From positions 1 to 64,000 of the forward strand of contig JAHLKX010000009.1 in NCBI GenBank assembly GCA_020444515.1: DNA of 64,000 bases, read 5' to 3'. Shown here in pieces: positions 28,864 through 36,320 of the stretch. The stretch's first letter is position 1. Each line of letters opens with the position of its first letter. Below the pieces are notes generated by a model. It was given only the letters and a program-made list of their open reading frames with translations. It did not search any database and was not told the origin of the DNA. Both the position numbers and the translations under genes were made by a program. The stretch is from Bacteroidota bacterium (GTDB lineage Bacteria > Bacteroidota > Bacteroidia > Bacteroidales > JAADJA01).

Positions 28864-28959
28864 TATTAGAATAGCTATGTTTATCGGATAAAGCTATAAA
28901 TTCTAAGGATTTAAAAGTAACATTTCAAGTCAGGTTCAGTTAAAAAGCAAAAGCGGTCT

Positions 28960-29850
28960 ATGGCCAAACGTAAACTAATTTTCGTAACAGGAGCGCACCG
29001 CTCAGGAACTACCTGGGTTGGACGCATGATGTCAATACCCAAATACGTTCGTTATATTCATGAGCCGTTCAATATTGATGAACCCCGCATCCACCCGCTC
29101 AAATTCTGGTTCGAATATGTCAGCCTGGATGATCCGAAAGAAAAACAACAGGAAGTTTATAAATACCTGAATGATCTGATTGAATTTAATGCCAAAGGTC
29201 TAAAAAAGGAATTTTTAATGATCCGCGGTCCCAGAGACGTACTTCGATTTTTTAAGAGTGCTTATGAACGGATCAATAAAAGACCATTGATTAAAGATCC
29301 ATTAGCCATCATGTCGACGGAATGGATTGCCAAAAAATTTCGTGCCGATGTCGTTATCATGGTTAGACATCCTGCTGCTTTTGTAGCCAGTATCAAAGTT
29401 AAAAAATGGCGTCATACATTTAGCCATTTTTTGGAGCAGGATAAGCTCATGAAAGAACTGAAGCCTTTCGAAAAACAAATCAAAGCCTATAGCGATTCAC
29501 CTCCTAATTTAGTCGATCAGGGTATCCTGCTTTGGAATTTGATTTATTACCAGGTATCGCAACTTCAGAGTAAATACCCCAGGTGGATTTATGTAAGGCA
29601 TGAGGATCTCTCATTGAATCCGGTGGACGAATATCGAAAGTTATATAAAAAAGTTCACCTTCGATTTGATAGTCATACGCGTAAAAAGATTCTGGATTCC
29701 ACCACCGCCAAAAAAGCCGGCAGGCTTAAGCGCGATTCCAGAAAAAATATCACCACCTGGAAAAAGAGGTTGACCGAAGAGGAAATTGAGCGAATTAAAA
29801 ATGGCACCCGTGATATCTGGCAAAAATATTATTCTGAAAAAGATTGGTAA
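28960..29850 (+). CDS. PAPS-dependent sulfotransferase family protein
   Basis: A 296-residue Sulfotransfer-type enzyme expected to transfer sulfate from PAPS to a hydroxyl. The 5'-phosphosulfate loop is GAHRSGTTWVGRMM (residues 11-24) and the 3'-phosphate-binding strand is MVRHPAAFVASIKV (about 131-144). The C-terminal region is rich in Lys/Arg. The acceptor is unknown: no PAPS-synthesis genes or glycosyltransferases are adjacent. It is flanked by promoters on both sides and is monocistronic. Confidence 0.85.
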   Translation: MAKRKLIFVTGAHRSGTTWVGRMMSIPKYVRYIHEPFNIDEPRIHPLKFWFEYVSLDDPKEKQQEVYKYLNDLIEFNAKGLKKEFLMIRGPRDVLRFFKSAYERINKRPLIKDPLAIMSTEWIAKKFRADVVIMVRHPAAFVASIKVKKWRHTFSHFLEQDKLMKELKPFEKQIKAYSDSPPNLVDQGILLWNLIYYQVSQLQSKYPRWIYVRHEDLSLNPVDEYRKLYKKVHLRFDSHTRKKILDSTTAKKAGRLKRDSRKNITTWKKRLTEEEIERIKNGTRDIWQKYYSEKDW

Positions 29851-29889
29851 ACCATCCTTTTCAATCTAGTTTTAACATTTTCAACACTT

Positions 29890-29909
29890 ATTGTTATTTT
29901 AATAACAAT
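29890..29909. repeat. 20-bp near-perfect palindrome upstream of gcvP
   Basis: ATTGTTATT and AATAACAAT form 9-bp arms around a 2-bp centre. It lies 40 bp after the sulfotransferase stop and 35 bp before the gcvP -7 element. It could be an operator for gcvP or part of a weak terminator; the tiny centre favours a DNA site over an RNA hairpin. Confidence 0.45.
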
Positions 29910-29943
29910 TTGAAAATTTCCTTTTTATTCTTAACAAGATTTA

Positions 29944-29951
29944 TAATTTTG
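29944..29951 (+). promoter_or_regulatory. -7 element of gcvP
   Basis: TAATTTTG, a full match to TAnnTTTG, lies 40 bp upstream of the gcvP ATG. The -33 region is unclear, which would suit an activated promoter. Confidence 0.45.
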
Positions 29952-29991
29952 TCATCAAAATAATTGCGTGTAATTCAATTAATAATAGCAC

Positions 29992-32877
29992 ATGATTTCG
30001 AATAATTTCATAGATAAACACAACGGTCCAAGGGAATCTGAAGTAGTGGAGATGCTCGATCAGATTGGTGCCACTTCAATGGAAGAATTGATGCAACAAA
30101 CAGTTCCTGCTTCGATCAGGATGAAAAAAGCGTTATCAATTGAGGATGGCATGAATGAGTATGAATATCTGAAACACCTGAAAGAACTGGCCGCCAAAAA
30201 TAAAATTTTTAAATCTTATATTGGTCTCGGGTATTACAATACCATATTACCAGGTGTCATCCAACGAAACGTTTTGGAAAATCCAGGGTGGTATACTTCT
30301 TACACTCCTTATCAGGCCGAAATTAGTCAGGGCAGACTGGAAGCTCTGCTCAATTTCCAGACGATGGTCAGTGACTTAACAGGTCTCCCAATAGCTAACT
30401 CATCCCTGCTGGATGAAGGGACTGCTGCTTCGGAGGCGATGATCATGCTGCATAATGGAAGGACACGCGCTCAGGTAAAAGCAGGTGCCCAAACCTTTCT
30501 TGTTTCTGAAAAACTATTCCCCCATACCATTGAATTGCTCAAAACCAGGGCAAATCCATTGGGCATTCGCCTGGAGATCGGAGACATCAGCAGCCTGGAA
30601 ATGAACGAATCTGTTTTTGGGATCATTTTGCAATATCCCGATCAATTTGGTGAAGTTACTGATTATTCAGAATTGGTGCAAAAAGCCCATGAATTATCAA
30701 TTGATGTTGTTTCCATTGCTGATCTTCTCAGCCTTACCATTTTAACTCCACCAGGTGAGTGGGGATCCGATGTAGTGGTTGGAACCACCCAACGTTTTGG
30801 AATCCCGATGGGTTTCGGAGGACCGCACGCTGGTTATTTCTGTACCACTGAAAAATACAAACGTAACATACCGGGCAGGATCATTGGCGTATCCGTTGAT
30901 GCGCAGGGAAACCGTGCACTCAGAATGGCATTGCAAACCCGGGAACAGCACATCAAACGTGAGCGGGCAACTTCCAATATTTGCACTGCCCAGGCTTTGC
31001 TGGCTTCCATGGCTGGTTTCTATGCTGCTTATCATGGCCCGATGGGTTTGAGAGCCATTGCCGATGATGCTCATAAGATGGCTTGTATCCTGGCCGGAGA
31101 AGTATCGCATTATGGATATAAGGTTATAAATCAAACCTTTTTTGATACGATCACCATACAACTTCCTGATGGCTGTGAAATGAACAAGCTAAAAAGAATT
31201 GCCCGAACCAACGAGGTAAATTTCAGGTATATTTCCTCCGAAATGGTGAGCATATCAACGGATGAAACGACTTCCATCAAGGATATCAATACCATTCTTC
31301 GCATTCTGGCTGCCGGAAATAACAAACCGTTCGAAAACCCTGTCAAAGAAGTTGATACCTGCCATACCATACCGGAATCATTGCGAAGGAGTTCTCCTTA
31401 TTTAACCCATGCTGTATTCAATTCATACCACTCTGAAACAGAGATGATGCGGTACCTGAAAACCCTGGAGAATAAAGACCTGGCGCTTAATCGCACCATG
31501 ATCCCATTGGGGTCATGCACCATGAAACTGAATGCAGCCGCCGAACTCTTTTCATTAAGTTGGCCAGAGTTTGGAGAGATCCATCCTTTTGCACCCAAAG
31601 AACAAGTGGAGGGGTATTTAGAATTGATCCGGAATCTGGAAAAAGATCTATGCGAGATCACAGGTTTTGACGCCGTATCATTTCAACCCAATTCAGGAGC
31701 TTCAGGAGAATATACGGGCCTGTTGGTGATCAGGGAGTATCTTCAATACATCGGTCAGGGGCATCGCCATATTTGTTTGATTCCGGCCTCAGCGCACGGT
31801 ACCAATCCGGCTTCTTCGGTAATGGCAGGCATGAAGGTAGTGGTCGTTCAATGTGATGATAAAGGAAACATTGATCTTCCGGATCTGAAAGCCAAAGCAG
31901 AACAACACGCCGAGAATCTTGCTGCCATCATGGTCACTTATCCCAGCACCCATGGTGTTTTTGAAGAAAGTATACTCGAGGTGGTTAACATCATTCACAA
32001 GTATGGCGGCCAGGTTTACATGGATGGAGCCAATATGAATGCACAGGTTGGTCTTACCAATCCAGGAATCATTGGTGCCGATGTGTGCCATCTCAACTTA
32101 CATAAAACCTTTGCCATACCGCATGGTGGCGGTGGCCCAGGAGTTGGACCCATTGGAGTGGCCAAACACCTTACGCCCTTTCTTCCTACGCATCCCTTTT
32201 TCGAAACAGGGGGTGAAAAGGGTATATCACCGGTCAGTTCTGCCCCATTTGGCAGTGCAATGATACTTCCGATTTCATATGGTTATATTAAATTACTGGG
32301 GGGCAATGGTTTGAAAAGAGCAACTGAAATGGCCATATTGAATGCCAACTATCTTAAAGTAAAGCTGGAAAATCACTATAAGATACTTTATACCGGGAAG
32401 AATTCGCGGGTTGCCCACGAAATGATTCTCGACTGTAATGGATTCAGCAAAACCGCAGATCTATCTGTAATAGATATCGCCAAGCGTTTGATGGATTATG
32501 GTTTTCATGCACCAACTGTTGCCTTCCCTGTGCATGGCACATTGATGGTCGAGCCAACGGAAAGTGAGCCTTTGAAAGAACTTGATCGCTTTGTTAGCGC
32601 AATGCTTCACATCAGGGAAGAAATTCATCAAATTGAAACCGAAGCCGCTGACAGGAAAAATAACATAATAAAAAATGCACCCCATACGATGGAAATGGTG
32701 ATGCAGGAAGAATGGCAACAACCCTATAGTCGTAAAAGCGCAGCATTTCCGGTATCATTCACTGATCCAGCGAAATATTGGCCTCCGGTGACCAGAATTG
32801 ATGACGCTTATGGCGACAGGAATCTGGTTTGCACCTGTCAATCTATTGAATCATATTTGGAGGAAGCTCCGGTTTAA
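29992..32877 (+). CDS. gcvP: glycine dehydrogenase (decarboxylating), P-protein
   Basis: A 961-residue PLP enzyme of the glycine cleavage system that decarboxylates glycine and passes aminomethyl to lipoyl-GcvH. It is the fused homodimeric form, in which the alpha and beta halves (P1 and P2) are in one chain. The PLP lysine is in LNLHKTFAIPHGGGGPG (about residue 704), followed by the glycine-rich loop. The N-terminal half has the KSYIGLGYYNT and YTPYQAEISQGRLEAL signatures. Full length. GcvT and GcvH are not in the window. A palindrome and promoter lie upstream. Confidence 0.96.
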   Translation: MISNNFIDKHNGPRESEVVEMLDQIGATSMEELMQQTVPASIRMKKALSIEDGMNEYEYLKHLKELAAKNKIFKSYIGLGYYNTILPGVIQRNVLENPGWYTSYTPYQAEISQGRLEALLNFQTMVSDLTGLPIANSSLLDEGTAASEAMIMLHNGRTRAQVKAGAQTFLVSEKLFPHTIELLKTRANPLGIRLEIGDISSLEMNESVFGIILQYPDQFGEVTDYSELVQKAHELSIDVVSIADLLSLTILTPPGEWGSDVVVGTTQRFGIPMGFGGPHAGYFCTTEKYKRNIPGRIIGVSVDAQGNRALRMALQTREQHIKRERATSNICTAQALLASMAGFYAAYHGPMGLRAIADDAHKMACILAGEVSHYGYKVINQTFFDTITIQLPDGCEMNKLKRIARTNEVNFRYISSEMVSISTDETTSIKDINTILRILAAGNNKPFENPVKEVDTCHTIPESLRRSSPYLTHAVFNSYHSETEMMRYLKTLENKDLALNRTMIPLGSCTMKLNAAAELFSLSWPEFGEIHPFAPKEQVEGYLELIRNLEKDLCEITGFDAVSFQPNSGASGEYTGLLVIREYLQYIGQGHRHICLIPASAHGTNPASSVMAGMKVVVVQCDDKGNIDLPDLKAKAEQHAENLAAIMVTYPSTHGVFEESILEVVNIIHKYGGQVYMDGANMNAQVGLTNPGIIGADVCHLNLHKTFAIPHGGGGPGVGPIGVAKHLTPFLPTHPFFETGGEKGISPVSSAPFGSAMILPISYGYIKLLGGNGLKRATEMAILNANYLKVKLENHYKILYTGKNSRVAHEMILDCNGFSKTADLSVIDIAKRLMDYGFHAPTVAFPVHGTLMVEPTESEPLKELDRFVSAMLHIREEIHQIETEAADRKNNIIKNAPHTMEMVMQEEWQQPYSRKSAAFPVSFTDPAKYWPPVTRIDDAYGDRNLVCTCQSIESYLEEAPV

Positions 32878-32940
32878 TCCGGTATTTGCAAGTGTTAGCG
32901 ACTGAATTGGGCAACCCTGCAATTATTTATATGTAAAAAC

Positions 32941-32971
32941 TTGCATTAATCTGCGCATATGAATAAATTTG
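32941..32971 (+). promoter_or_regulatory. promoter of coiled-coil/zapA pair
   Basis: TTG at 32941-32943, a 20-bp spacer, then TAAATTTG at 32964-32971 followed by C. This is a close match to the full Bacteroidota consensus and gives a short leader before 33002. Confidence 0.65.
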
Positions 32972-33001
32972 CATGCTGATCGTTAGGTTAATTGAATAGT
33001 T

Positions 33002-33289
33002 ATGAGCGAGACCTTGCACAAAATCCGGACAATAAAAAATGAAGTTGTCCAGCTGATTAAGAAACAGGAGAAGCTCATCAATGAAATTTCAGAGTTAAAG
33101 CAACAACATACTTCCCTGAAAGGGGAAATTGAAGGACAGCTTAATATCATTAACGAGTTAAAAGATAAAAACAAGACTTTAGAACTTGCTAAATCCTTAA
33201 AACAAGGTGAAGGGAACAAGGATGTAAAGAAGCGGATTGACCAGATGGTGCGGGAGATTGACAAATGCATTGAACTTTTAAACAAATAG
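33002..33289 (+). CDS. small coiled-coil protein upstream of zapA
   Basis: A 95-residue, highly charged protein predicted to be almost all helix. Heptad-like spacing of Leu/Ile runs from about residue 5 to 65, then a glycine/asparagine break and a second helix (KKRIDQMVREIDKCIELLN). No signal or membrane segment. It starts a two-gene unit with zapA 24 bp downstream. The position and shape suggest a division-associated partner of ZapA, comparable to ZapB in role, but I see no sequence identity to ZapB. It is a real gene with function inferred. Confidence 0.8.
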   Translation: MSETLHKIRTIKNEVVQLIKKQEKLINEISELKQQHTSLKGEIEGQLNIINELKDKNKTLELAKSLKQGEGNKDVKKRIDQMVREIDKCIELLNK

Positions 33290-33313
33290 AAAAGCGTTCT
33301 TGATACGATTCAG

Positions 33314-33610
33314 ATGGATGAATTTACAATATCAGTAATTATTGCCGACAGACCATACAGGCTGACGATCAAAAGAGAGGAAGAGGAGGTGATCAGAAAG
33401 GCAGCGAATGAAATAAATAAAAAGTTGAAACAATATTCCGAAAACTATGCGTTTAATGATAAACAGGATTTACTGGCAATGGTAGCTCTTGAAACAACAA
33501 CAAGCGCAATGCAATTGGATAAGAAATTGGCGGCCAGTGAAAAGGAATTATTGAATGAAATTACTGATATTGAAAACGAGTTCAGATTGTTAAAAGAACA
33601 AGGTTTATAA
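33314..33610 (+). CDS. zapA: cell division protein ZapA
   Basis: A 98-residue FtsZ-ring-associated protein. The N-terminal beta strands (FTISVIIADRPYRLTI) carry the conserved core, and a C-terminal helix (about 60-98) forms the tetramerising coiled coil. It cross-links FtsZ filaments in the cytoplasm. The typical length is ~95-110. A structured RNA and rny follow, the same order in which 6S RNA accompanies zapA in other phyla. Confidence 0.9.
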   Translation: MDEFTISVIIADRPYRLTIKREEEEVIRKAANEINKKLKQYSENYAFNDKQDLLAMVALETTTSAMQLDKKLAASEKELLNEITDIENEFRLLKEQGL

Positions 33611-33656
33611 GTTCACGTTCTTTGAAAAAAATACACACCCCATATTATTAGGGTGT

Positions 33657-33868
33657 AATCGATTACCCGCATTGATTCAAAATTGTTTGTAAACTCAACA
33701 TTACAATCATCAGGGAACGCTCAAAGATTTGTAGGACAGGCCTCAGCCCCGGCGGCAACGTCAGGGCCCTCTGTTAGTTCAGGGGCAGTGGACGTTCGAA
33801 AAATCTGGCAACCCTAAACGTGTCTTACAGGGGTTTACTAAACTCCTTGAATAATGCGGGTTTTTTTA
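33657..33868 (+). ncRNA. ssrS: 6S-like RNA (ssrS), long rod-shaped fold
   Basis: The 290-bp gap between zapA and rny holds a structured RNA. Its ends pair: CCCGCATT (33666-33673) with AATGCGGG (33853-33860), extended by ATTCAA (33675-33680) with TTGAAT (33847-33852), 14 bp with one bulge. T7 follows at 33861, so the closing stem is also the terminator. Next come TAAACTC (33690-33696) with GGGTTTA, AGGG with CCCT, AGATTT with AAATCT around unpaired bulges, and GCCCC with GGGGC near the tip. This rod with an internal bubble is the 6S pattern, and zapA adjacency supports it. 6S RNA sequesters housekeeping RNA polymerase. The 5' end is inferred (TTTG at 33621, TATTATTAG at 33643). Confidence 0.65.
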
Positions 33869-33900
33869 TATCTATTCCCTTCCCACTAAATATTAAATAT

Positions 33901-35442
33901 ATGGATCTATTAATTATGATTATTGTTGGGATCGCCGGACTGGTAATGGGTTTTCTCATTACCTCGACCGTGCTCCGGAAAAAGGTTGAGAAAAAAAGTG
34001 AAGGAATTCTCAAAGAAGCAGAAGAAAAAGGTGAAGTCATTAAAAAAGAGAAGATTCTTCAGGCAAAAGAAAAATTTCTCCAGTTAAAGTCGGAGCATGA
34101 AAAGATCATCCAGGAAAAAAATGCTACGATACAAACCAATGAAAACCGTTTAAAACAGCGGGAAAGTGTTTTTGGACAAAAGCAGGAAGAGTTTAAACGG
34201 AAACAAAAAGAAGTTGAAACCATCCGCGAAAATTTAAATGCCCAGTTGGATTTGGTTAATAAAAAACAACAGGAACTTGAAAAATCGCATAAAAAGCAGG
34301 TAGAGGCCCTCGAAACGATCAGTGGTTTATCAGCACAGGAAGCCAAGGCCCAATTGATCGAAACCTTAAAAGATGAAGCCCGGTCAGAAGCCATCATGCA
34401 TGTGAGTGAAATTGTGGAAGAGGCCAAATTAACGGCCAATCGGGAAGCCAAAAAAGTTGTTATTGAAACCATCCAAAGAACCGCCACCGAGCATGCCATT
34501 GAAAACTCGGTATCAGTATTCAATATTGATAATGATGAAATCAAAGGACGCATTATTGGAAGGGAAGGCAGAAACATCAGGACCCTGGAAGCATTGACGG
34601 GTGTTGAGATCATTATTGATGATTCTCCGGATGCCATCATCCTCAGTTCTTTTGATCCGGTTCGCCGTGAGATCGCTCGTCAGGCTTTGCATAAACTGGT
34701 CACCGATGGACGTATTCATCCCGCACGAATTGAAGAAGTGGTTACCAAAACAAAAAAACAAATTGACCAGGATATTATCGAGGCTGGTAAAAGAGCGACC
34801 ATTGACCTGGGTATCCATGGAATGCATCATGAGTTGGTACGCATTGTCGGGAAAATGAAATACCGGTCTTCTTATGGCCAGAACCTCTTGCAGCATTCAA
34901 AGGAAGTCGCCAATCTGTGTGCCACCATGGCCTCCGAACTCGGACTCAATCCCAAATTGGCCAAACGCGCAGGATTGCTGCATGATATTGGGAAAGTACC
35001 TGACAATGAACCGGAACTTCCTCACGCGTTGTTAGGGATGAAACTGGCTGAAAAATTCAAGGAAAAACAAGACGTTTGTAATGCCATTGGAGCGCACCAC
35101 GATGAAGTAGAAATGGAAAACCTTATTGCTCCGATTGTTCAGGTTTGTGATGCCATTTCCGGAGCTCGTCCAGGTGCCAGACGTGAGGTTGTTGAAGCTT
35201 ACATCCGACGGCTCAATAAACTTGAAGAATTGGCCCTCACCTATCCCGGTGTTATTAAAACATACGCCATTCAGGCAGGCAGGGAATTAAGGGTAATAGT
35301 CGGTGCTGATAAAATTACGGATCAGGAAGCAACACAGATTTCCTATGATCTTTCCAAGAAGATTCAGGATGAGATGACTTATCCCGGACAAATTAAAATT
35401 ACCGTTATCAGAGAAACGCGAGCAATCAGTTTTGCGAAATAA
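33901..35442 (+). CDS. rny: ribonuclease Y
   Basis: A 513-residue membrane-anchored endoribonuclease that initiates mRNA decay. The ATG at 33901 gives the canonical N-terminal helix [18 protein letters not shown]. An upstream in-frame GTG (33820) would read through the 6S-like RNA and is rejected. A coiled coil (about 30-190) precedes the KH domain ([19 protein letters not shown]) and the HD domain with metal ligands in GLLHDIGK and GAHHDE. Full length. The strong hairpin after the stop ends the transcript. Confidence 0.95.
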   Translation: MDLLIMIIVGIAGLVMGFLITSTVLRKKVEKKSEGILKEAEEKGEVIKKEKILQAKEKFLQLKSEHEKIIQEKNATIQTNENRLKQRESVFGQKQEEFKRKQKEVETIRENLNAQLDLVNKKQQELEKSHKKQVEALETISGLSAQEAKAQLIETLKDEARSEAIMHVSEIVEEAKLTANREAKKVVIETIQRTATEHAIENSVSVFNIDNDEIKGRIIGREGRNIRTLEALTGVEIIIDDSPDAIILSSFDPVRREIARQALHKLVTDGRIHPARIEEVVTKTKKQIDQDIIEAGKRATIDLGIHGMHHELVRIVGKMKYRSSYGQNLLQHSKEVANLCATMASELGLNPKLAKRAGLLHDIGKVPDNEPELPHALLGMKLAEKFKEKQDVCNAIGAHHDEVEMENLIAPIVQVCDAISGARPGARREVVEAYIRRLNKLEELALTYPGVIKTYAIQAGRELRVIVGADKITDQEATQISYDLSKKIQDEMTYPGQIKITVIRETRAISFAK

Positions 35443-35446
35443 AAAA

Positions 35447-35482
35447 AGCGCGGATTTACCAGTGTAAATCCGCGCTTTTTTT
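35447..35482. terminator. strong bidirectional terminator after rny
   Basis: GCGCGGATTTAC (35448-35459) and GTAAATCCGCGC (35464-35475) pair perfectly over 12 bp around a 4-nt loop, with seven A before and seven T after. It separates rny (+) from the Rrf2 gene (-), whose stop codon lies 9 bp away. Confidence 0.95.
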
Positions 35483-35490
35483 ACCTGGAC

Positions 35491-35889
35491 CTAAATAAAT
35501 TTGTCCAGGGTCTCTCCTCCCATGTAGTTAACAAATTCCTCCGTCATTTTACGGGTCACATTATTAAATATACACCGATTAAAAGGGCAAACCGGATTAT
35601 CAAGGGGACAATCACCAATTTCAATTTTCCCTTCAATGGATTCATACAAATTGAGCAGTGATATATCCTTTGGTTCTTTTTTTAATGTAAATCCTCCGGT
35701 TGGGCCACGATGTGAGTAGAGATAACCATCTTTTACAAGCCGCTGCATAACTTTGGCCACATGATGTTTTGAACTTTTCAATTGCTCTGAAATCTGGACC
35801 ACATTCACCAGTTCCTTGGATTTTGCAACGATTACCATTCCATGAAGGGCAATGAAAGCCGCTTCTGAAAATTGTATTACATGAGCCAT
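35491..35889 (-). CDS. Rrf2-family transcriptional regulator
   Basis: A 132-residue winged-helix regulator of the Rrf2 type (IscR/NsrR/RsrR group). The HTH region is about 25-65 (VVQISEQLKSSKHHVAKVMQ), followed by the wing GPTGGFTL. Three cysteines spaced CX6CX4C (GDCPLDNPVCPFNRC) near residues 99-111 can hold an Fe-S cluster, so it may sense oxygen, NO or redox state. Target genes are not evident; the small winged-helix gene directly upstream (12 bp) is probably in the same operon. Confidence 0.88.
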   Translation of the reverse strand: MAHVIQFSEAAFIALHGMVIVAKSKELVNVVQISEQLKSSKHHVAKVMQRLVKDGYLYSHRGPTGGFTLKKEPKDISLLNLYESIEGKIEIGDCPLDNPVCPFNRCIFNNVTRKMTEEFVNYMGGETLDKFI

Positions 35890-35901
35890 TCGTGTTTTCT
35901 T

Positions 35902-36075
35902 TTAAATTTTTATTGAATCATAACATCTTTTAGGACTGTCAATTTTTTCCTCGGATTTCATTTTTTTTATCCATTTATCCACTTCTTTTTTATCCAGTCC
36001 TGACGCTTTAGCAATTTCTACCGATTTCATGGGAACCTTTGATTTTTGTAAAACTCTTATGTTTGGTCCTTCCAA
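35902..36075 (-). CDS. small winged-helix DNA-binding-like protein
   Basis: About 57 residues. The pattern PMKSVEIAKASGLDKKEVDK followed by WIKKMKSEEKIDSPKRCY is that of compact winged-helix/MarR-like proteins. A TTG at 36105 gives 67 residues but falls inside the -7 element (36103-36110), so it cannot be translated from that transcript. The TTG at 36075 leaves a ~20-nt leader and is preferred. It is cotranscribed with the Rrf2 gene 12 bp downstream, and the pair may cooperate at one operator. The start codon remains uncertain. Confidence 0.6.
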   Translation of the reverse strand: MEGPNIRVLQKSKVPMKSVEIAKASGLDKKEVDKWIKKMKSEEKIDSPKRCYDSIKI

Positions 36076-36102
36076 ATTATTAGGTATTAAATTACTGATT
36101 AG

Positions 36103-36132
36103 CAAAAATATATAAATTTCATTCTGTTCAAA
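36103..36132 (-). promoter_or_regulatory. promoter of winged-helix/Rrf2 operon
   Basis: On the minus strand TTTG (36132-36129), an 18-bp spacer, then TATTTTTG (36110-36103) followed by C. A close match to the Bacteroidota consensus. Divergent from the glycosyltransferase promoter 180 bp away. Confidence 0.6.
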
Positions 36133-36291
36133 ATCCGATCGTGAGAATACGCCAAAAATCTTCTTTCTTTCTTCACATATTCAATTGATTTTATGAAGTT
36201 TATTATCTGTCAGGGTTAACTTAAAAATATTCATTCCAAATAAGAAGCATTTCATTTTCATACTTTCAATGCTCCTTTCCATTTTAAGTAT

Positions 36292-36299
36292 TAAATTTG
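36292..36299 (+). promoter_or_regulatory. -7 element of the GT2 fusion gene
   Basis: TAAATTTG, a full match. It overlaps a TTG (36297) that could otherwise be read as a start codon, which supports the ATG at 36321 as the real one. Confidence 0.5.
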
Positions 36300-36320
36300 G
36301 GGCTTCGTATTCGGGCAACT

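Noticed and set aside
33820-33900. Longer N-terminus for RNase Y from an upstream GTG
   Set aside because: The extension reads through the 3' strand and terminator of the 6S-like RNA; the ATG at 33901 gives the canonical membrane anchor.
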